The notes beneath the pieces were generated by a model. It made no database searches. It saw nothing but the letters and a program-made list of their open reading frames with translations, and was not told where the DNA came from. A stretch of DNA of 46,212 nt from Odoribacter sp. UBA944. GTDB lineage: Bacteria > Bacteroidota > Bacteroidia > Bacteroidales > Marinifilaceae. Every line of letters begins with the position of its first letter. The first letter of the stretch is position 1. This document shows, in pieces, positions 1 to 7,732 of the stretch. The stretch is taken from positions 2,708 to 48,919 of the forward strand of contig DBDA01000005.1 in assembly GCA_002293375.1 (NCBI GenBank), in the 5' to 3' direction. The position numbers and the translations under genes are program-made.

Positions 1-1009
1 CCTGCCAAGCCTGTGCTACCCAAACGGCTTTCGGATTGACCTTTTTCATCGCTGCCATGATGGCCTTTCCGGCCTGTTCCAGATCAACCCCTTTTACGCT
101 TCCGCCTTCGTGGAACGGATCGATGGCGTAATAGTCGGCAACGCCGTACAGCCGGGTCATCTCTTCGTAATAGAGTCCGGAAATCCGCTCAAAATTCGGG
201 TCTGTCGGTTGTAAAAAAGCCGGGCGGGGAAAACCGCACCACTGGCCGGGATCTGTTACCTCGACGCCCAATTTCTGATTGTTGTGCGGCAACATGCCTG
301 CATATCCGGGCAGTACGGGCTCAATGCCGTATTCCCGCATCCGGTTGATAATGTTTTTCTGGAGCGCCTCCTGTTGGGTGTACCAACTGTCCGGATTGGG
401 GCCTCCCCATCCTTCCAGGTTGTTCATCTGCCACCAGGCCAGAAAAGCCGGCCCGGCAATAAATTCATTAATCTCCTCCGGGGTATAATCCAATTTGCGC
501 AGGATATTGTACCAAACGGTTTCGGTACCGGTAATGGCCAATGATAAGTTGATTCCGTGCAGCGCCATCCAGTCAATCTCCTGCTGCCAGCGCTCCCAAT
601 CCCAAAAAGCCATGGAGTACGAAAAGGTGCAATAGTTCAGGTAGTAGCGCAGGATGTGGTCGGTTTCGCGCCGCTCTTTTTGCGAAACAACCGGCAGTTT
701 GGCGGGCAATTTAGCTTTCATTCCATTCCACGACAGGTGAATGCCGGCATAGTATTTCAGGTACCAGTTGATACCGGTCGCAATATTTACGTAATTATTG
801 CCCCGGACAACGACCTTCTCCCCCTGTTGGTCCAATTCAAAAAAGTCGGTTCCGGGCGAGGATTCCACCAACTCGATCTTAAATTTTTTAGAGGCGCCTG
901 GGTCGATACGTTCCAACAATCCCGTGATAGGGTTTTTTGTCGTATTACTGCAGCCGTAACTTAAAAGGCTGCCAATGGCAAGTGCCAAAAGGAATTGTTT
1001 CAGGTTCAT
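1..1009 (-). CDS. alpha-N-acetylglucosaminidase (GH89), lipoprotein, 3' end outside window
   Basis: Reading the minus strand from the ATG at 1007-1009 gives 336 codons that run off the left edge. The protein starts with a lipoprotein signal (hydrophobic stretch, then SYGC), so it is probably anchored in the envelope. The body matches the NAGLU family: LRYYLNYCTFSYSMAFWDW, EIDWMALHGINLSLA, GPAFLAWWQMNNLEGWGG and DPFHEG. The Glu of DPFHEG lies where the first catalytic Glu of human NAGLU sits; the second catalytic Glu would be beyond the edge. The family removes terminal alpha-N-acetylglucosamine from host glycans such as heparan sulfate and mucin. It is a single gene divergent from creD. The family call is secure; the substrate is inferred. 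Confidence 0.9.
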   Translation of the reverse strand, partial: MNLKQFLLALAIGSLLSYGCSNTTKNPITGLLERIDPGASKKFKIELVESSPGTDFFELDQQGEKVVVRGNNYVNIATGINWYLKYYAGIHLSWNGMKAKLPAKLPVVSQKERRETDHILRYYLNYCTFSYSMAFWDWERWQQEIDWMALHGINLSLAITGTETVWYNILRKLDYTPEEINEFIAGPAFLAWWQMNNLEGWGGPNPDSWYTQQEALQKNIINRMREYGIEPVLPGYAGMLPHNNQKLGVEVTDPGQWCGFPRPAFLQPTDPNFERISGLYYEEMTRLYGVADYYAIDPFHEGGSVKGVDLEQAGKAIMAAMKKVNPKAVWVAQAWQ

Positions 1010-1107
1010 AACACAGTATTTAGAAAATTTATTTTCTGGTTGTTGCTAATGCAGGGCGAATATACTATTTTTAATTGCTTTTGCATAATATTAGGACGCG
1101 CTTCGGT

Positions 1108-1125
1108 ACTCTTTTGAAAAAGAGT
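1108..1125. repeat. perfect 8-bp inverted repeat between GH89 and creD
   Basis: ACTCTTTT, a 2-base centre, then AAAAGAGT. It lies in the 162-base divergent intergenic region (1010-1171), about 50 bases upstream of creD. It could be an operator or a short hairpin. Otherwise I see only AT-rich promoter-like sequence in this gap. Confidence 0.4.
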
Positions 1126-1171
1126 GCTATTTTTACGAATAGTTACGAACCTCAACTAAACACAGCATAGG

Positions 1172-2668
1172 ATGTTCAGTTTTTTTATACTTATTGCTGC
1201 GGTCATTGTTTTGGCCATTGCCGCAGGGCTGTTTTGGGTCGCCCGATTGATTTATATTCATTACTTTAAATATACCATCGACATGGAAACACTAAAAGGA
1301 AAATTTACGCACTCGTTGACTTTTAAAGGGATCACCATCGCTATTCTGACGTCGCTTTTACTGATCCCGGGCCTGATGATCCAAGGGTTGATCGGGGAAC
1401 GGCAAGAACGCAGCCGGGAAACGGTTCAGAAGATCAATGACAAATGGAGCCATTCGCAAACGCTCTGTGCCCCGTTGCTGTTGGTGCCCTACACCACCAC
1501 TAAGTTAGATAAGGATCAGAAGCCTTACACCGAGGAGCATATGCTTTATGTTACCCCTAAAGAGTTACAGATGGAGGTCTCCATTACGCCGGAGGAGCGT
1601 TACTACGGTATATACAAAGCCATTCTGTACAAAAGTGACATCCGTTTTTCCGGACATTTTTCCGGACTTGCCGGTTTAAAAATGGAGAATAGCAAGCTCC
1701 ATTTCGACAAAGCCCAAATTGCGCTCAGCATTACCGATCTGCGGGGGATTACGCAAACACCTGATTTTAAAATGGATGGACAAACGCTGGAGCCAGGTGT
1801 AGGCGTGGTAAAACTGTTTTCGGTTTCTGAGGAAGATATCGCCCAGTATCATTCGAAATTTGGTTCGAGAAATACGTATTCGTATAACAGGGATGTTTCG
1901 GGGAAGACTTTGGTAGTCAATCTGCAAGGTCTCGATCCGACAAGCGGACCGATGCCATCGCTTCCTTTTGAATGCACCCTGAAACTAAACGGTAGCAGTT
2001 CGCTCAATTTTATCCCGATCGGGCAGACTACTGCGGTCAAGGTGGATGGGCAGTGGCCGTCGCCCTCTTTTATCGGCAACTTTTCTCCGGAATCGACCGT
2101 GGACAAGGAGCGCTTCACTGCTTCGTGGAACATTCTTAGCTTTAACAGGGAAATCCCCGCTACTTGGTCGGACAACAATGTGGCCGATCTGGGAGAGAAC
2201 TCGTTCGGTGTCAATCTGATCGAGACCGTCAACCACTACCAGCAAAACATGCGCTCGGCCAAATACGCCCTGCTCTTTATTGCGCTGACCTTCCTCGTCT
2301 TTTTCTTTGTGGAGATTTTTACCCGAAAACCGATCCTCTTTTTCCAATACATATTGGTCGGAATCGCCCTGATCCTGTTTTACAGCTTGTTGCTCTCCCT
2401 CTCGGAACAGATCGGCTTCGGTTTGGCTTATCTGATCGCCAGTGCGGCCACCATCGGACTGACGACGGCTTACCTCTATTCGTTGGTAAAACAAAAGAAT
2501 GCTACGTTTATACTGGCAGGTGTCATGGTGATTCTGTACGCCTTTCTCTACATCATCTTGCAGATCGAAGATTTTGCCCTGCTGTTCGGCAGCCTTTTCT
2601 TGTTTGTAGTACTGGGCGTGATCATGTTTGTCTCCAACAGGATCAAAAAACAGGCCGTTGACGAATAA
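1172..2668 (+). CDS. creD: inner membrane protein CreD family
   Basis: This 498-residue protein matches the CreD/CreD-like cell-envelope integrity family: TFKGITIAILTSLLLIPGLM forms a first membrane anchor, followed by GERQERSRETVQKINDKWS, a large extracytoplasmic beta-rich region (about residues 75-365), and a cluster of five or six membrane helices at the C-terminus. Most CreD proteins start near the internal Met at residue 38 (ATG at 1283). The reading frame from 1172 adds one extra hydrophobic segment (MFSFFILIAAVIVLAIAAGL), so the start is uncertain or there is a genuine extra helix. In E. coli CreD is controlled by CreBC; no such regulators are seen here. Its biochemical function is not established. 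Confidence 0.85.
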   Translation: MFSFFILIAAVIVLAIAAGLFWVARLIYIHYFKYTIDMETLKGKFTHSLTFKGITIAILTSLLLIPGLMIQGLIGERQERSRETVQKINDKWSHSQTLCAPLLLVPYTTTKLDKDQKPYTEEHMLYVTPKELQMEVSITPEERYYGIYKAILYKSDIRFSGHFSGLAGLKMENSKLHFDKAQIALSITDLRGITQTPDFKMDGQTLEPGVGVVKLFSVSEEDIAQYHSKFGSRNTYSYNRDVSGKTLVVNLQGLDPTSGPMPSLPFECTLKLNGSSSLNFIPIGQTTAVKVDGQWPSPSFIGNFSPESTVDKERFTASWNILSFNREIPATWSDNNVADLGENSFGVNLIETVNHYQQNMRSAKYALLFIALTFLVFFFVEIFTRKPILFFQYILVGIALILFYSLLLSLSEQIGFGLAYLIASAATIGLTTAYLYSLVKQKNATFILAGVMVILYAFLYIILQIEDFALLFGSLFLFVVLGVIMFVSNRIKKQAVDE

Positions 2669-2687
2669 AATTGTCAAAAAATAAGGT

Positions 2688-2978
2688 ATGATGAATTTCT
2701 TGGAATTGGCCAAACAGCGCTGCACCACAAGGGGTTTCACAGAATAACAAATCGAACCGGATGCCTTGCAGCAAATATTATCCGCCGCACGTGTAGCCCC
2801 AACAGCATGTAACCGGCAACCCCAGCGGATCATCGTAGTTCAGCAACCGGAGAATATCGTAAAAGTAGAAAAAGCATACAAAACATTTGAATTTGAACAG
2901 GCAGACTTAACCGATTTACAGGAACTTAAAATGTTGGAAGAGGAAATTAAAAACACCAAAAAACAGGCAAACTCTTAA
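2688..2978 (+). pseudogene. nitroreductase-family fragment with in-frame stop
   Basis: From ATG 2688 the frame reads MMNFLELAKQRCTTRGFTE, hits TAA at 2745-2747, and continues in the same frame as QIEPDALQQILSAARVAPTA followed by CNRQPQRIIVVQQPENI. This is the N-terminal third of an FMN-dependent nitroreductase (the RCTTRxF...VAPTACNRQPxRI pattern). A single base change explains the stop codon. After KAYKTF the family sequence ends and a charged tail of about 25 residues follows, so the rest of the gene (about 110 residues) is deleted. It fills most of the gap between creD and the radical SAM gene. It is very unlikely to make an active enzyme. Confidence 0.8.
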
Positions 2979-2987
2979 TGACCGACC

Positions 2988-3848
2988 ATGCACTACCAAA
3001 AAGTATCCGGCATATTAAACAACAACGGCATGAACCTCTACCGCGGGTGTACGCACGGCTGCATTTACTGCGATTCAAGGAGTAAATGTTACCGGATAAA
3101 CCACGAATTTGAAGATGTTTTAGTCAAGGAAAATGCCATCGAACTATTGGAACAAGCCTTAAAGAAAAAACGCAAAAAATGTATGATCGGGACCGGCTCC
3201 ATGACCGATCCCTATTGTCATGCGGAAGAGGTCGCGCAAATGACACGAAAAAGCCTGGAGGTCATTTATAAATACGGTTTCGGCGTCAATATCATAACAA
3301 AATCGACCAAACTGCTCCACGATTTAGACCTGCTCAAAAAGATCCATGAAAAAGCCAAAGCCGTCGTTGACGTCACCTTAACGACGGATGATGAAGAACT
3401 CTCTAAAAAATTAGAGCCCCATGTATCTACCACCCGGGAAAGATACGAAATGCTGAAAACGCTACGGGACAACCACATCCCGACCATTGTCTGGTTATCT
3501 CCCATTTTACCCTTCATTAACGACACGGAAGAAAATATTTCGGCTATCTTAGAGGCCTGTTTGGACGCAAAAGTTTACGGCATCCTTTGTTTTGGCATGG
3601 GACTTACTTTAAGAGAAGGGAATCGCGAATATTTCTATCAAAACCTGGACAGACTTTTTCCCGGATTAAAAGAGAAATACATCCATACATACGGCAACAA
3701 TTACAGCATCATCAGCCCCAACCAAGACGGACTCATGAAAATCTTTACAGACAAATGCAAAAGCGGCCACATCGAAACGAACGTAAAAAAACTGTTTGCA
3801 TTCATGCACCATTTTCCCGAAAAAACGCAACAATTAACGTTGTTTTAG
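2988..3848 (+). CDS. SPL-like radical SAM protein
   Basis: The protein has 286 residues. The sequence RGCTHGCIYCDSR gives the CX3CX2C cluster motif of radical SAM enzymes (Cys21, Cys25, Cys28), which binds a 4Fe-4S cluster and S-adenosylmethionine. The following MIGTGSMTDPYCHAEE and the VNIITKSTKLLHDLDLL stretch are typical of the spore photoproduct lyase-like (SplB/Rv2578c-like) group found widely in non-sporeformers. The substrate of this group is generally unknown; a role in nucleic acid repair is only suggested by homology. It starts 9 bases after the nitroreductase remnant. The start is at the ATG in front of the Cys motif, as in relatives. Confidence 0.85.
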   Translation: MHYQKVSGILNNNGMNLYRGCTHGCIYCDSRSKCYRINHEFEDVLVKENAIELLEQALKKKRKKCMIGTGSMTDPYCHAEEVAQMTRKSLEVIYKYGFGVNIITKSTKLLHDLDLLKKIHEKAKAVVDVTLTTDDEELSKKLEPHVSTTRERYEMLKTLRDNHIPTIVWLSPILPFINDTEENISAILEACLDAKVYGILCFGMGLTLREGNREYFYQNLDRLFPGLKEKYIHTYGNNYSIISPNQDGLMKIFTDKCKSGHIETNVKKLFAFMHHFPEKTQQLTLF

Positions 3849-3918
3849 GGAGTAGTATTTCAATGACAAAATAGGCGGTACACGTCCTATTCGGCTCAGT
3901 GTACACAAAGAAAAAGAT

Positions 3919-4341
3919 ATGAACGTAGAATATGTAAACGAATTATCAATCGACGATTACAACAATCTGAGAAAATCGGCCGGTTGGAGGGAAGTCTCCG
4001 ATAGAAAGGCTGAAATCGGACTGAAGAACTCAACATTTACCGTTGTTGCCACAATAGATAAGCAACCGGTTGGAATGGCCCGGATAGTCGGGGATGGCGG
4101 CTATTTTTCACTGATCGTTGATGTCGTTGTTTTGCCTCAATGGCAGAGAAAAAGCATTGGAACAAACCTGATGAAACAGATCATGGCTTATATTGAGCAA
4201 AACACGTTTGAGAAAGAAAATGTGTTTGTTTCTTTAGTTGCAGCGCCTGCCCGGGAGTCGTTTTATAAACAATTTGGCTTCAAACCGTGTCCTGACGGCG
4301 ATTTAATGGGGACAGGCATGTATCAATATATTTGTAAATGA
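3919..4341 (+). CDS. GNAT family N-acetyltransferase
   Basis: The protein has 140 residues, the normal size of a single GNAT domain. The acetyl-CoA binding motif A is visible as VVVLPQWQRKSIGTNLMKQI, and the C-terminal ARESFYKQFGFKP is the usual motif B region. Its beginning (SIDDYNNLRKSAGWR) resembles small GNATs of unknown substrate that acetylate amines or protein N-termini. It stands alone between the radical SAM gene and the OsmC-like gene, all on the plus strand. The substrate cannot be inferred. Confidence 0.88.
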   Translation: MNVEYVNELSIDDYNNLRKSAGWREVSDRKAEIGLKNSTFTVVATIDKQPVGMARIVGDGGYFSLIVDVVVLPQWQRKSIGTNLMKQIMAYIEQNTFEKENVFVSLVAAPARESFYKQFGFKPCPDGDLMGTGMYQYICK

Positions 4342-4375
4342 GAACAAACCAACACGCTGTTAAAACTAATTTGAT

Positions 4376-4897
4376 ATGTTTATGGAAAAAATAACCACCA
4401 TCCTTCTATTCATTCTGCTGACGGTAAGTGCTTACGCTCAGCAGGACAGTACCAACAATCCGGCTATTTATACGGTGAAAACAGAAATTTCGGAATTAAA
4501 GAACCGCACATTGGAATGCAAAGTGCGTGATCACACCATCCTTGTAGACCAACCCAAAACATTTGGGGCAGACGATCTGGGACCGACTCCTCCGGAAATG
4601 CTGGCCATCGCCTACGGGAGCTGTGTGGTTTCAACCATGCAACTTTTGGCCTTACAGCGCAACTTGACCGTAAAAGATATCTTTGTAGCGGTCGAAGGCA
4701 GCATCGATTTCTCAAAAGCATTGGGCATAAGCGATGCCAATCGTGCTGGTTTTTCAGGGCTAAACCTTAAAATCCGCTTCCATTCGGAGATGACAACAGC
4801 CGAAAAGAGATCATTTATACAAGATGTGCTAAAGATTGGAGCCGCCGTAGACAATGTAGATCATCCAACCCCCGTTAAATACGAAATAATCGATTAA
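4376..4897 (+). CDS. OsmC/Ohr-family protein with export signal
   Basis: The OsmC-like fold is shown by FGADDLGPTPPEMLAIAYGSC, VVSTMQLLALQRNL and the end VDHPTPVKYEIID. The conserved peroxidatic Cys of OsmC/Ohr is present in the GSC motif (Cys83). The second Cys, usually in an RCPV-like motif near the C-terminus, is absent: the equivalent place reads VDNVDHPTP. The protein begins with a clear signal peptide (hydrophobic core ILLFILLTVSAYA then QQ), which is unusual, as OsmC proteins normally act on hydroperoxides in the cytoplasm. Start at 4376 or the in-frame ATG at 4382. It ends one base before tag, so the two are probably cotranscribed. Confidence 0.82.
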   Translation: MFMEKITTILLFILLTVSAYAQQDSTNNPAIYTVKTEISELKNRTLECKVRDHTILVDQPKTFGADDLGPTPPEMLAIAYGSCVVSTMQLLALQRNLTVKDIFVAVEGSIDFSKALGISDANRAGFSGLNLKIRFHSEMTTAEKRSFIQDVLKIGAAVDNVDHPTPVKYEIID

Positions 4898-4898
4898 A

Positions 4899-5474
4899 AT
4901 GAAAAATCAAGAAAACAGCTCACGTTGCGACTGGAGTACGTCAGACCCGGTTTACATCAAATACCACGACGAAGAGTGGGGAAAAGAAGTGACAGACGAC
5001 CAAAAAATGTTTGAATTTCTGGTACTGGAAACTGCGCAGGCAGGTTTAAGCTGGATCACCATTCTCAAAAGGCGGGAAGGTTACCGAAATGCCTTTGCCG
5101 GTTTTGACGCCGCAAAAGTCGCCCAAATGACCGAACAGGACGTGGAACGACTGATGCAGGACTGCGGCATTATTCGCAACCGGTTAAAGATAAAAGCAAC
5201 GATCACCAATGCGCAACTTTTCTTGCAACTGCAAAAAGAGTTCGGCTGCTTTTGTAACTACCTGAAAACATTCTTACCCGAAGGCAAACCGGTTATCAAT
5301 CATTGGAAAACGTTGAGCGAAATACCCGCCTCGACACCCCTCTCCGACGCCATCAGCAAGGATATGAAAAAACGGGGCTTTAAATTCTTCGGCACCACCA
5401 TCTGTTATGCCCATTTACAGGCAGTCGGTTACGTGAATGACCATTTGGCAAGCTGTTCGTTTAAACACAAATAA
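4899..5474 (+). CDS. tag: DNA-3-methyladenine glycosylase I
   Basis: This 191-residue protein aligns over its whole length with E. coli Tag, a base-excision repair enzyme that removes 3-methyladenine from DNA. It begins RCDWSTSDPVYIKYHDEEWG and contains LETAQAGLSWITILKRREGY. The Zn ligands are present: Cys10, His23, His182 and Cys186 (VNDHLASC). Glu44, at the place of the functionally important Glu38 of E. coli, is also kept. The gene follows the OsmC-like gene with a 1-base gap, a pairing that would fit a stress-repair operon, though that is inference. Confidence 0.95.
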   Translation: MKNQENSSRCDWSTSDPVYIKYHDEEWGKEVTDDQKMFEFLVLETAQAGLSWITILKRREGYRNAFAGFDAAKVAQMTEQDVERLMQDCGIIRNRLKIKATITNAQLFLQLQKEFGCFCNYLKTFLPEGKPVINHWKTLSEIPASTPLSDAISKDMKKRGFKFFGTTICYAHLQAVGYVNDHLASCSFKHK

Positions 5475-5515
5475 CATGGTAAACATAGAACTCCAAAGGG
5501 TATCGCGAAACCCCG

Positions 5516-5644
5516 ATGGACTATACCACCGAAGCGCAATTACAGTACCACCAAGGCTATGATCACGACGAAAATGATAAAAAAAATGTACTGTTGCTTT
5601 GCAAAACCTTCGGATTTCCCGTTCCTGCGGGATACGATGTATAA
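5516..5644 (+). other. short unrecognised reading frame after tag
   Basis: A 42-residue frame starts MDYTTEAQLQYHQGYDHDE and ends FGFPVPAGYDV. A neighbouring frame from the ATG at 5476 also reads a dozen protein-like residues (MVNIELQRVSRNP), so this may be the remnant of a frameshifted gene. I do not recognise the family and it may not be translated. Confidence 0.2.
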
Positions 5645-5700
5645 TTAGCGTCTGTTGGCGACAACGAGGAACATATTTTTTTGAATATTGCCTGTTTTAA

Positions 5701-5734
5701 TTCTGTTTTTATGTATTTTTGCAGAAAAACAGAA
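5701..5734 (+). promoter_or_regulatory. promoter and candidate AbiEi operator
   Basis: A perfect Bacteroidota -7 box, TATTTTTG (5714-5721), lies between the two arms of a perfect 10-bp inverted repeat, TTCTGTTTTT (5701-5710) and AAAAACAGAA (5725-5734). AbiEi antitoxins are known to bind inverted repeats in their own promoter, so this is a good operator candidate. The box also shows that the ATG at 5741 is the start, because upstream in-frame codons would not be transcribed. Confidence 0.6.
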
Positions 5735-5740
5735 GCGATA

Positions 5741-6361
5741 ATGAACTTTTGGCAATTAAGAAATCAATTTTACGACTTGGTTTGTTTCAACACCAACCAG
5801 GTTTATGCCTGGCAACCCGATTTTGAGAAAAACAACCTCACCCGTTGGACAAAGCAACATTTACTCGTAAAACTGCGTAATTCGTGGTATAGCTTTCCCG
5901 AATATTTAAAAACACCCAATATTCAGCACTTTGTGTCGAATAAAATATACCATCCTTCCTATATCAGCTTGCACACCGCATTAGCATTTTACGGCATTAT
6001 TCCGGAAGCAATCGTACAAACAACCGCTGTAAGTTCCTTGAAAAAGACAAGCTTCGAGAATGTTTTCGGCTCATTTTCCTACCAGCAAATTTTGCCGGAA
6101 TTGATGTTCGGGTATGAACAAAAAACATTTCTAAATAAATACAGTCTGACCTTTGCTACTCCCGAAAAAGCCATCTTAGACTTGTTATACCTCTATCCCC
6201 AGTACAATAACGAGCAAGAAATTACAGAATTGCGTTTTGACGAAGCATTTATGCAAGAGGATTTGAACGTAGAGCGCTTAAACGAATTTACGGAAAGATT
6301 TCAGTCAAAAACAGTGAGAAGCAGAGTTGATTTACTTTTGAAAATTTTCGATTTATGCTGA
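5741..6361 (+). CDS. AbiEi-like antitoxin of a type IV toxin-antitoxin system (copy 1)
   Basis: This 206-residue protein has the AbiEi antitoxin layout: an N-terminal winged-helix part (about residues 1-60, ending VKLRNSWYSFPEY) and a C-terminal domain starting SYISLHTALAFYGIIPE and including FATPEKAILDLLYL. The same SYISLxTALAxYGIIPE signature occurs in the second copy at 7733. Such proteins repress their own operon and counteract the AbiEii nucleotidyltransferase without binding it directly. The gene overlaps the next one by the ATGCTGA arrangement typical of abiE pairs, but the toxin gene is broken, so this antitoxin may be an orphan. The start is at 5741 on the basis of the promoter position. 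Confidence 0.85.
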   Translation: MNFWQLRNQFYDLVCFNTNQVYAWQPDFEKNNLTRWTKQHLLVKLRNSWYSFPEYLKTPNIQHFVSNKIYHPSYISLHTALAFYGIIPEAIVQTTAVSSLKKTSFENVFGSFSYQQILPELMFGYEQKTFLNKYSLTFATPEKAILDLLYLYPQYNNEQEITELRFDEAFMQEDLNVERLNEFTERFQSKTVRSRVDLLLKIFDLC

Positions 6362-6773
6362 ATTTAGAACAGATACAACAGTATTTTCCGCCACAGATCA
6401 GGGAAAATCCTGCGCATAAAAAATACATCGTAAAGGAGTATATTCAACTGATGATCTTGAATTTTTTAGCCACTTCCAAATTTGTAAAAAAGATGTGCTC
6501 TGTTCCATGAAATTGTCCGCATTGCTTTCGCGGGCAAAAGGACGCGATTTTTACGACGCACTGTTTTTGCTTGCTCAAACACCGCCAAATTACGACTATC
6601 TTTCTCAAAAACAAGACATTAATTCGCTACCGGAGCTAAAAAAGAAACTGACGGAAATAGTAGAAAAAGTAGATTTATCGCACAAATCCAAAGATTTTGA
6701 ACATTTACTATTCAATAAGGAAAACCGAGAAAAAATAATACATTTCAGCGAATTTATAAGAAAATTGAATTGA
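6355..6773 (+). pseudogene. AbiEii-like nucleotidyltransferase toxin with its catalytic core deleted
   Basis: The frame from ATG 6355 reads an AbiEii-like N-terminus (LEQIQQYFPPQIR, KEYIQLMILNFLATSKFVKK) and then stops after CSVP at about 6508. A shifted frame from about 6489 continues with the family's C-terminal half: DVLCSMKLSALLSRAKGRDF, then YDALFLLAQTPP. The missing middle is the part that should carry the GGTxLR and SEDxDF nucleotidyltransferase motifs; about 100-130 residues are gone, judging from the intact copy at 8941. The junction at about 6488-6495 looks like one clean deletion that also shifts the frame. The product should be inactive. Confidence 0.85.
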
Positions 6774-6832
6774 GAATTGACAAAATACCGGCGCCTAACC
6801 GGCGATTAGCGTCATTTAAAAACAGAAAAAAT

Positions 6833-7357
6833 ATGGCATACGCAGTACTATCTTACCCTGAAATGAATGATAGGGATTATCAGAAAATACAGCAATATCG
6901 CAAAGAGAATGACGAATGGCTCTTTACCGTCGTAGATCCGCATATCACGCTCGTTTTTCCTGTCTTCGAAACAACAGAAAGGGACTTTATGGCTGAAATA
7001 GAAGATTTAGGAAGAGATGCGCACAAAATAGATCTTATATTTCGATGCGCCGTCATCAATAAAGATTCGTTTTCCGACTACTACCACGCCCTGCTTGTCC
7101 CCGATGAGGGATTCAGCCGGATCGTCAAGCTGCACGATAAGTTTTACAGTCGGAATTTAAAACCGCATCACCGTATGGACATCGACTTTATTCCCCATTT
7201 GGGAATCGGTAATTCAAAAGATAAAGAACACTGCAAACGAATGGTGGATGAATGGAACAGGGAAGATTTCTCCATTGCAGGCACCATCTCTTCGTTGTCT
7301 ATTGTGCGATACGAGAACGGTACAGTTGAAAACATCAAAGAGATTAGATTGAAATAA
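6833..7357 (+). CDS. 2H phosphoesterase-like protein
   Basis: This 174-residue protein has the two histidine motifs of the 2H phosphoesterase superfamily (LigT/CPDase-like): DPHITL around His37 and FIPHLGIG around His122. The second motif is HLG where HxT/S would be classical. Members hydrolyse or form 2',3'-cyclic phosphate or 2'-5' linkages in RNA or nucleotides. The ATG at 6833 is chosen because the upstream in-frame codons (from TTG 6770) encode low-quality sequence overlapping the broken toxin gene. It follows the AbiE remnant directly. Whether it belongs to that module is not known. Confidence 0.7.
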   Translation: MAYAVLSYPEMNDRDYQKIQQYRKENDEWLFTVVDPHITLVFPVFETTERDFMAEIEDLGRDAHKIDLIFRCAVINKDSFSDYYHALLVPDEGFSRIVKLHDKFYSRNLKPHHRMDIDFIPHLGIGNSKDKEHCKRMVDEWNREDFSIAGTISSLSIVRYENGTVENIKEIRLK

Positions 7358-7444
7358 ACAGCCCTTTCGTGCGAAGAATTTAACAAAGTGCAACCTCATC
7401 CGGGCAGACAGACTTGAACAAGTAAAAACCGGGAAATCAATGAA

Positions 7445-7520
7445 GAGAAAAGTGTAAAAAAACATTGTTTTTACGGGAGAAAAGTGTGGTTTTACAAGGT
7501 GTTTTATGGGAGAAAAGTGT
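7445..7520. repeat. three direct repeats, period 32-33 bp
   Basis: GAGAAAAGTGT occurs exactly at 7445-7455, 7477-7487 and 7510-7520. The first two spacers also resemble each other (both end TTTTA.GG). The tract lies in the 375-base gap 7358-7732, which otherwise holds only AT-rich sequence and the promoter of the next gene. A related GGGAGAAAAGTG occurs at 42920. The role is unknown; this is too short and too divergent for a CRISPR array. Confidence 0.6.
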
Positions 7521-7663
7521 ATTGACAAGACGTTAACATGCTGATAGAATGCAAATTAAGGGAAAACCAGAAAACCACTCGTATTTTTAGGTGCTGAACA
7601 GCTAAGTCTACGTTGGTGCATTTTATATATACAGAAAATAAAAATAGTGATTTTTGCACAGAA

Positions 7664-7707
7664 AGTTGAATTAAAATCAACTAAGTGGACAAATTTTACT
7701 ATATTTG
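7664..7707 (+). promoter_or_regulatory. promoter and candidate operator of the second AbiE module
   Basis: TATATTTG at 7700-7707 is a perfect -7 box. Just upstream, AGTTGA (7664-7669) and TCAACT (7677-7682) form a perfect inverted repeat with a 7-base spacer, at the place of the -33 element. That is where an autorepressing antitoxin would bind. The box implies a transcript starting near 7714, which favours the ATG at 7733. Confidence 0.55.
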
Positions 7708-7732
7708 TAGGAGGTTTTTATTCAAAAGAGAA

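Noticed and set aside
7445..7520. Possible CRISPR array
   Set aside because: Only 11 bases are exactly repeated, there are three units, and the spacers resemble each other, unlike CRISPR spacers.
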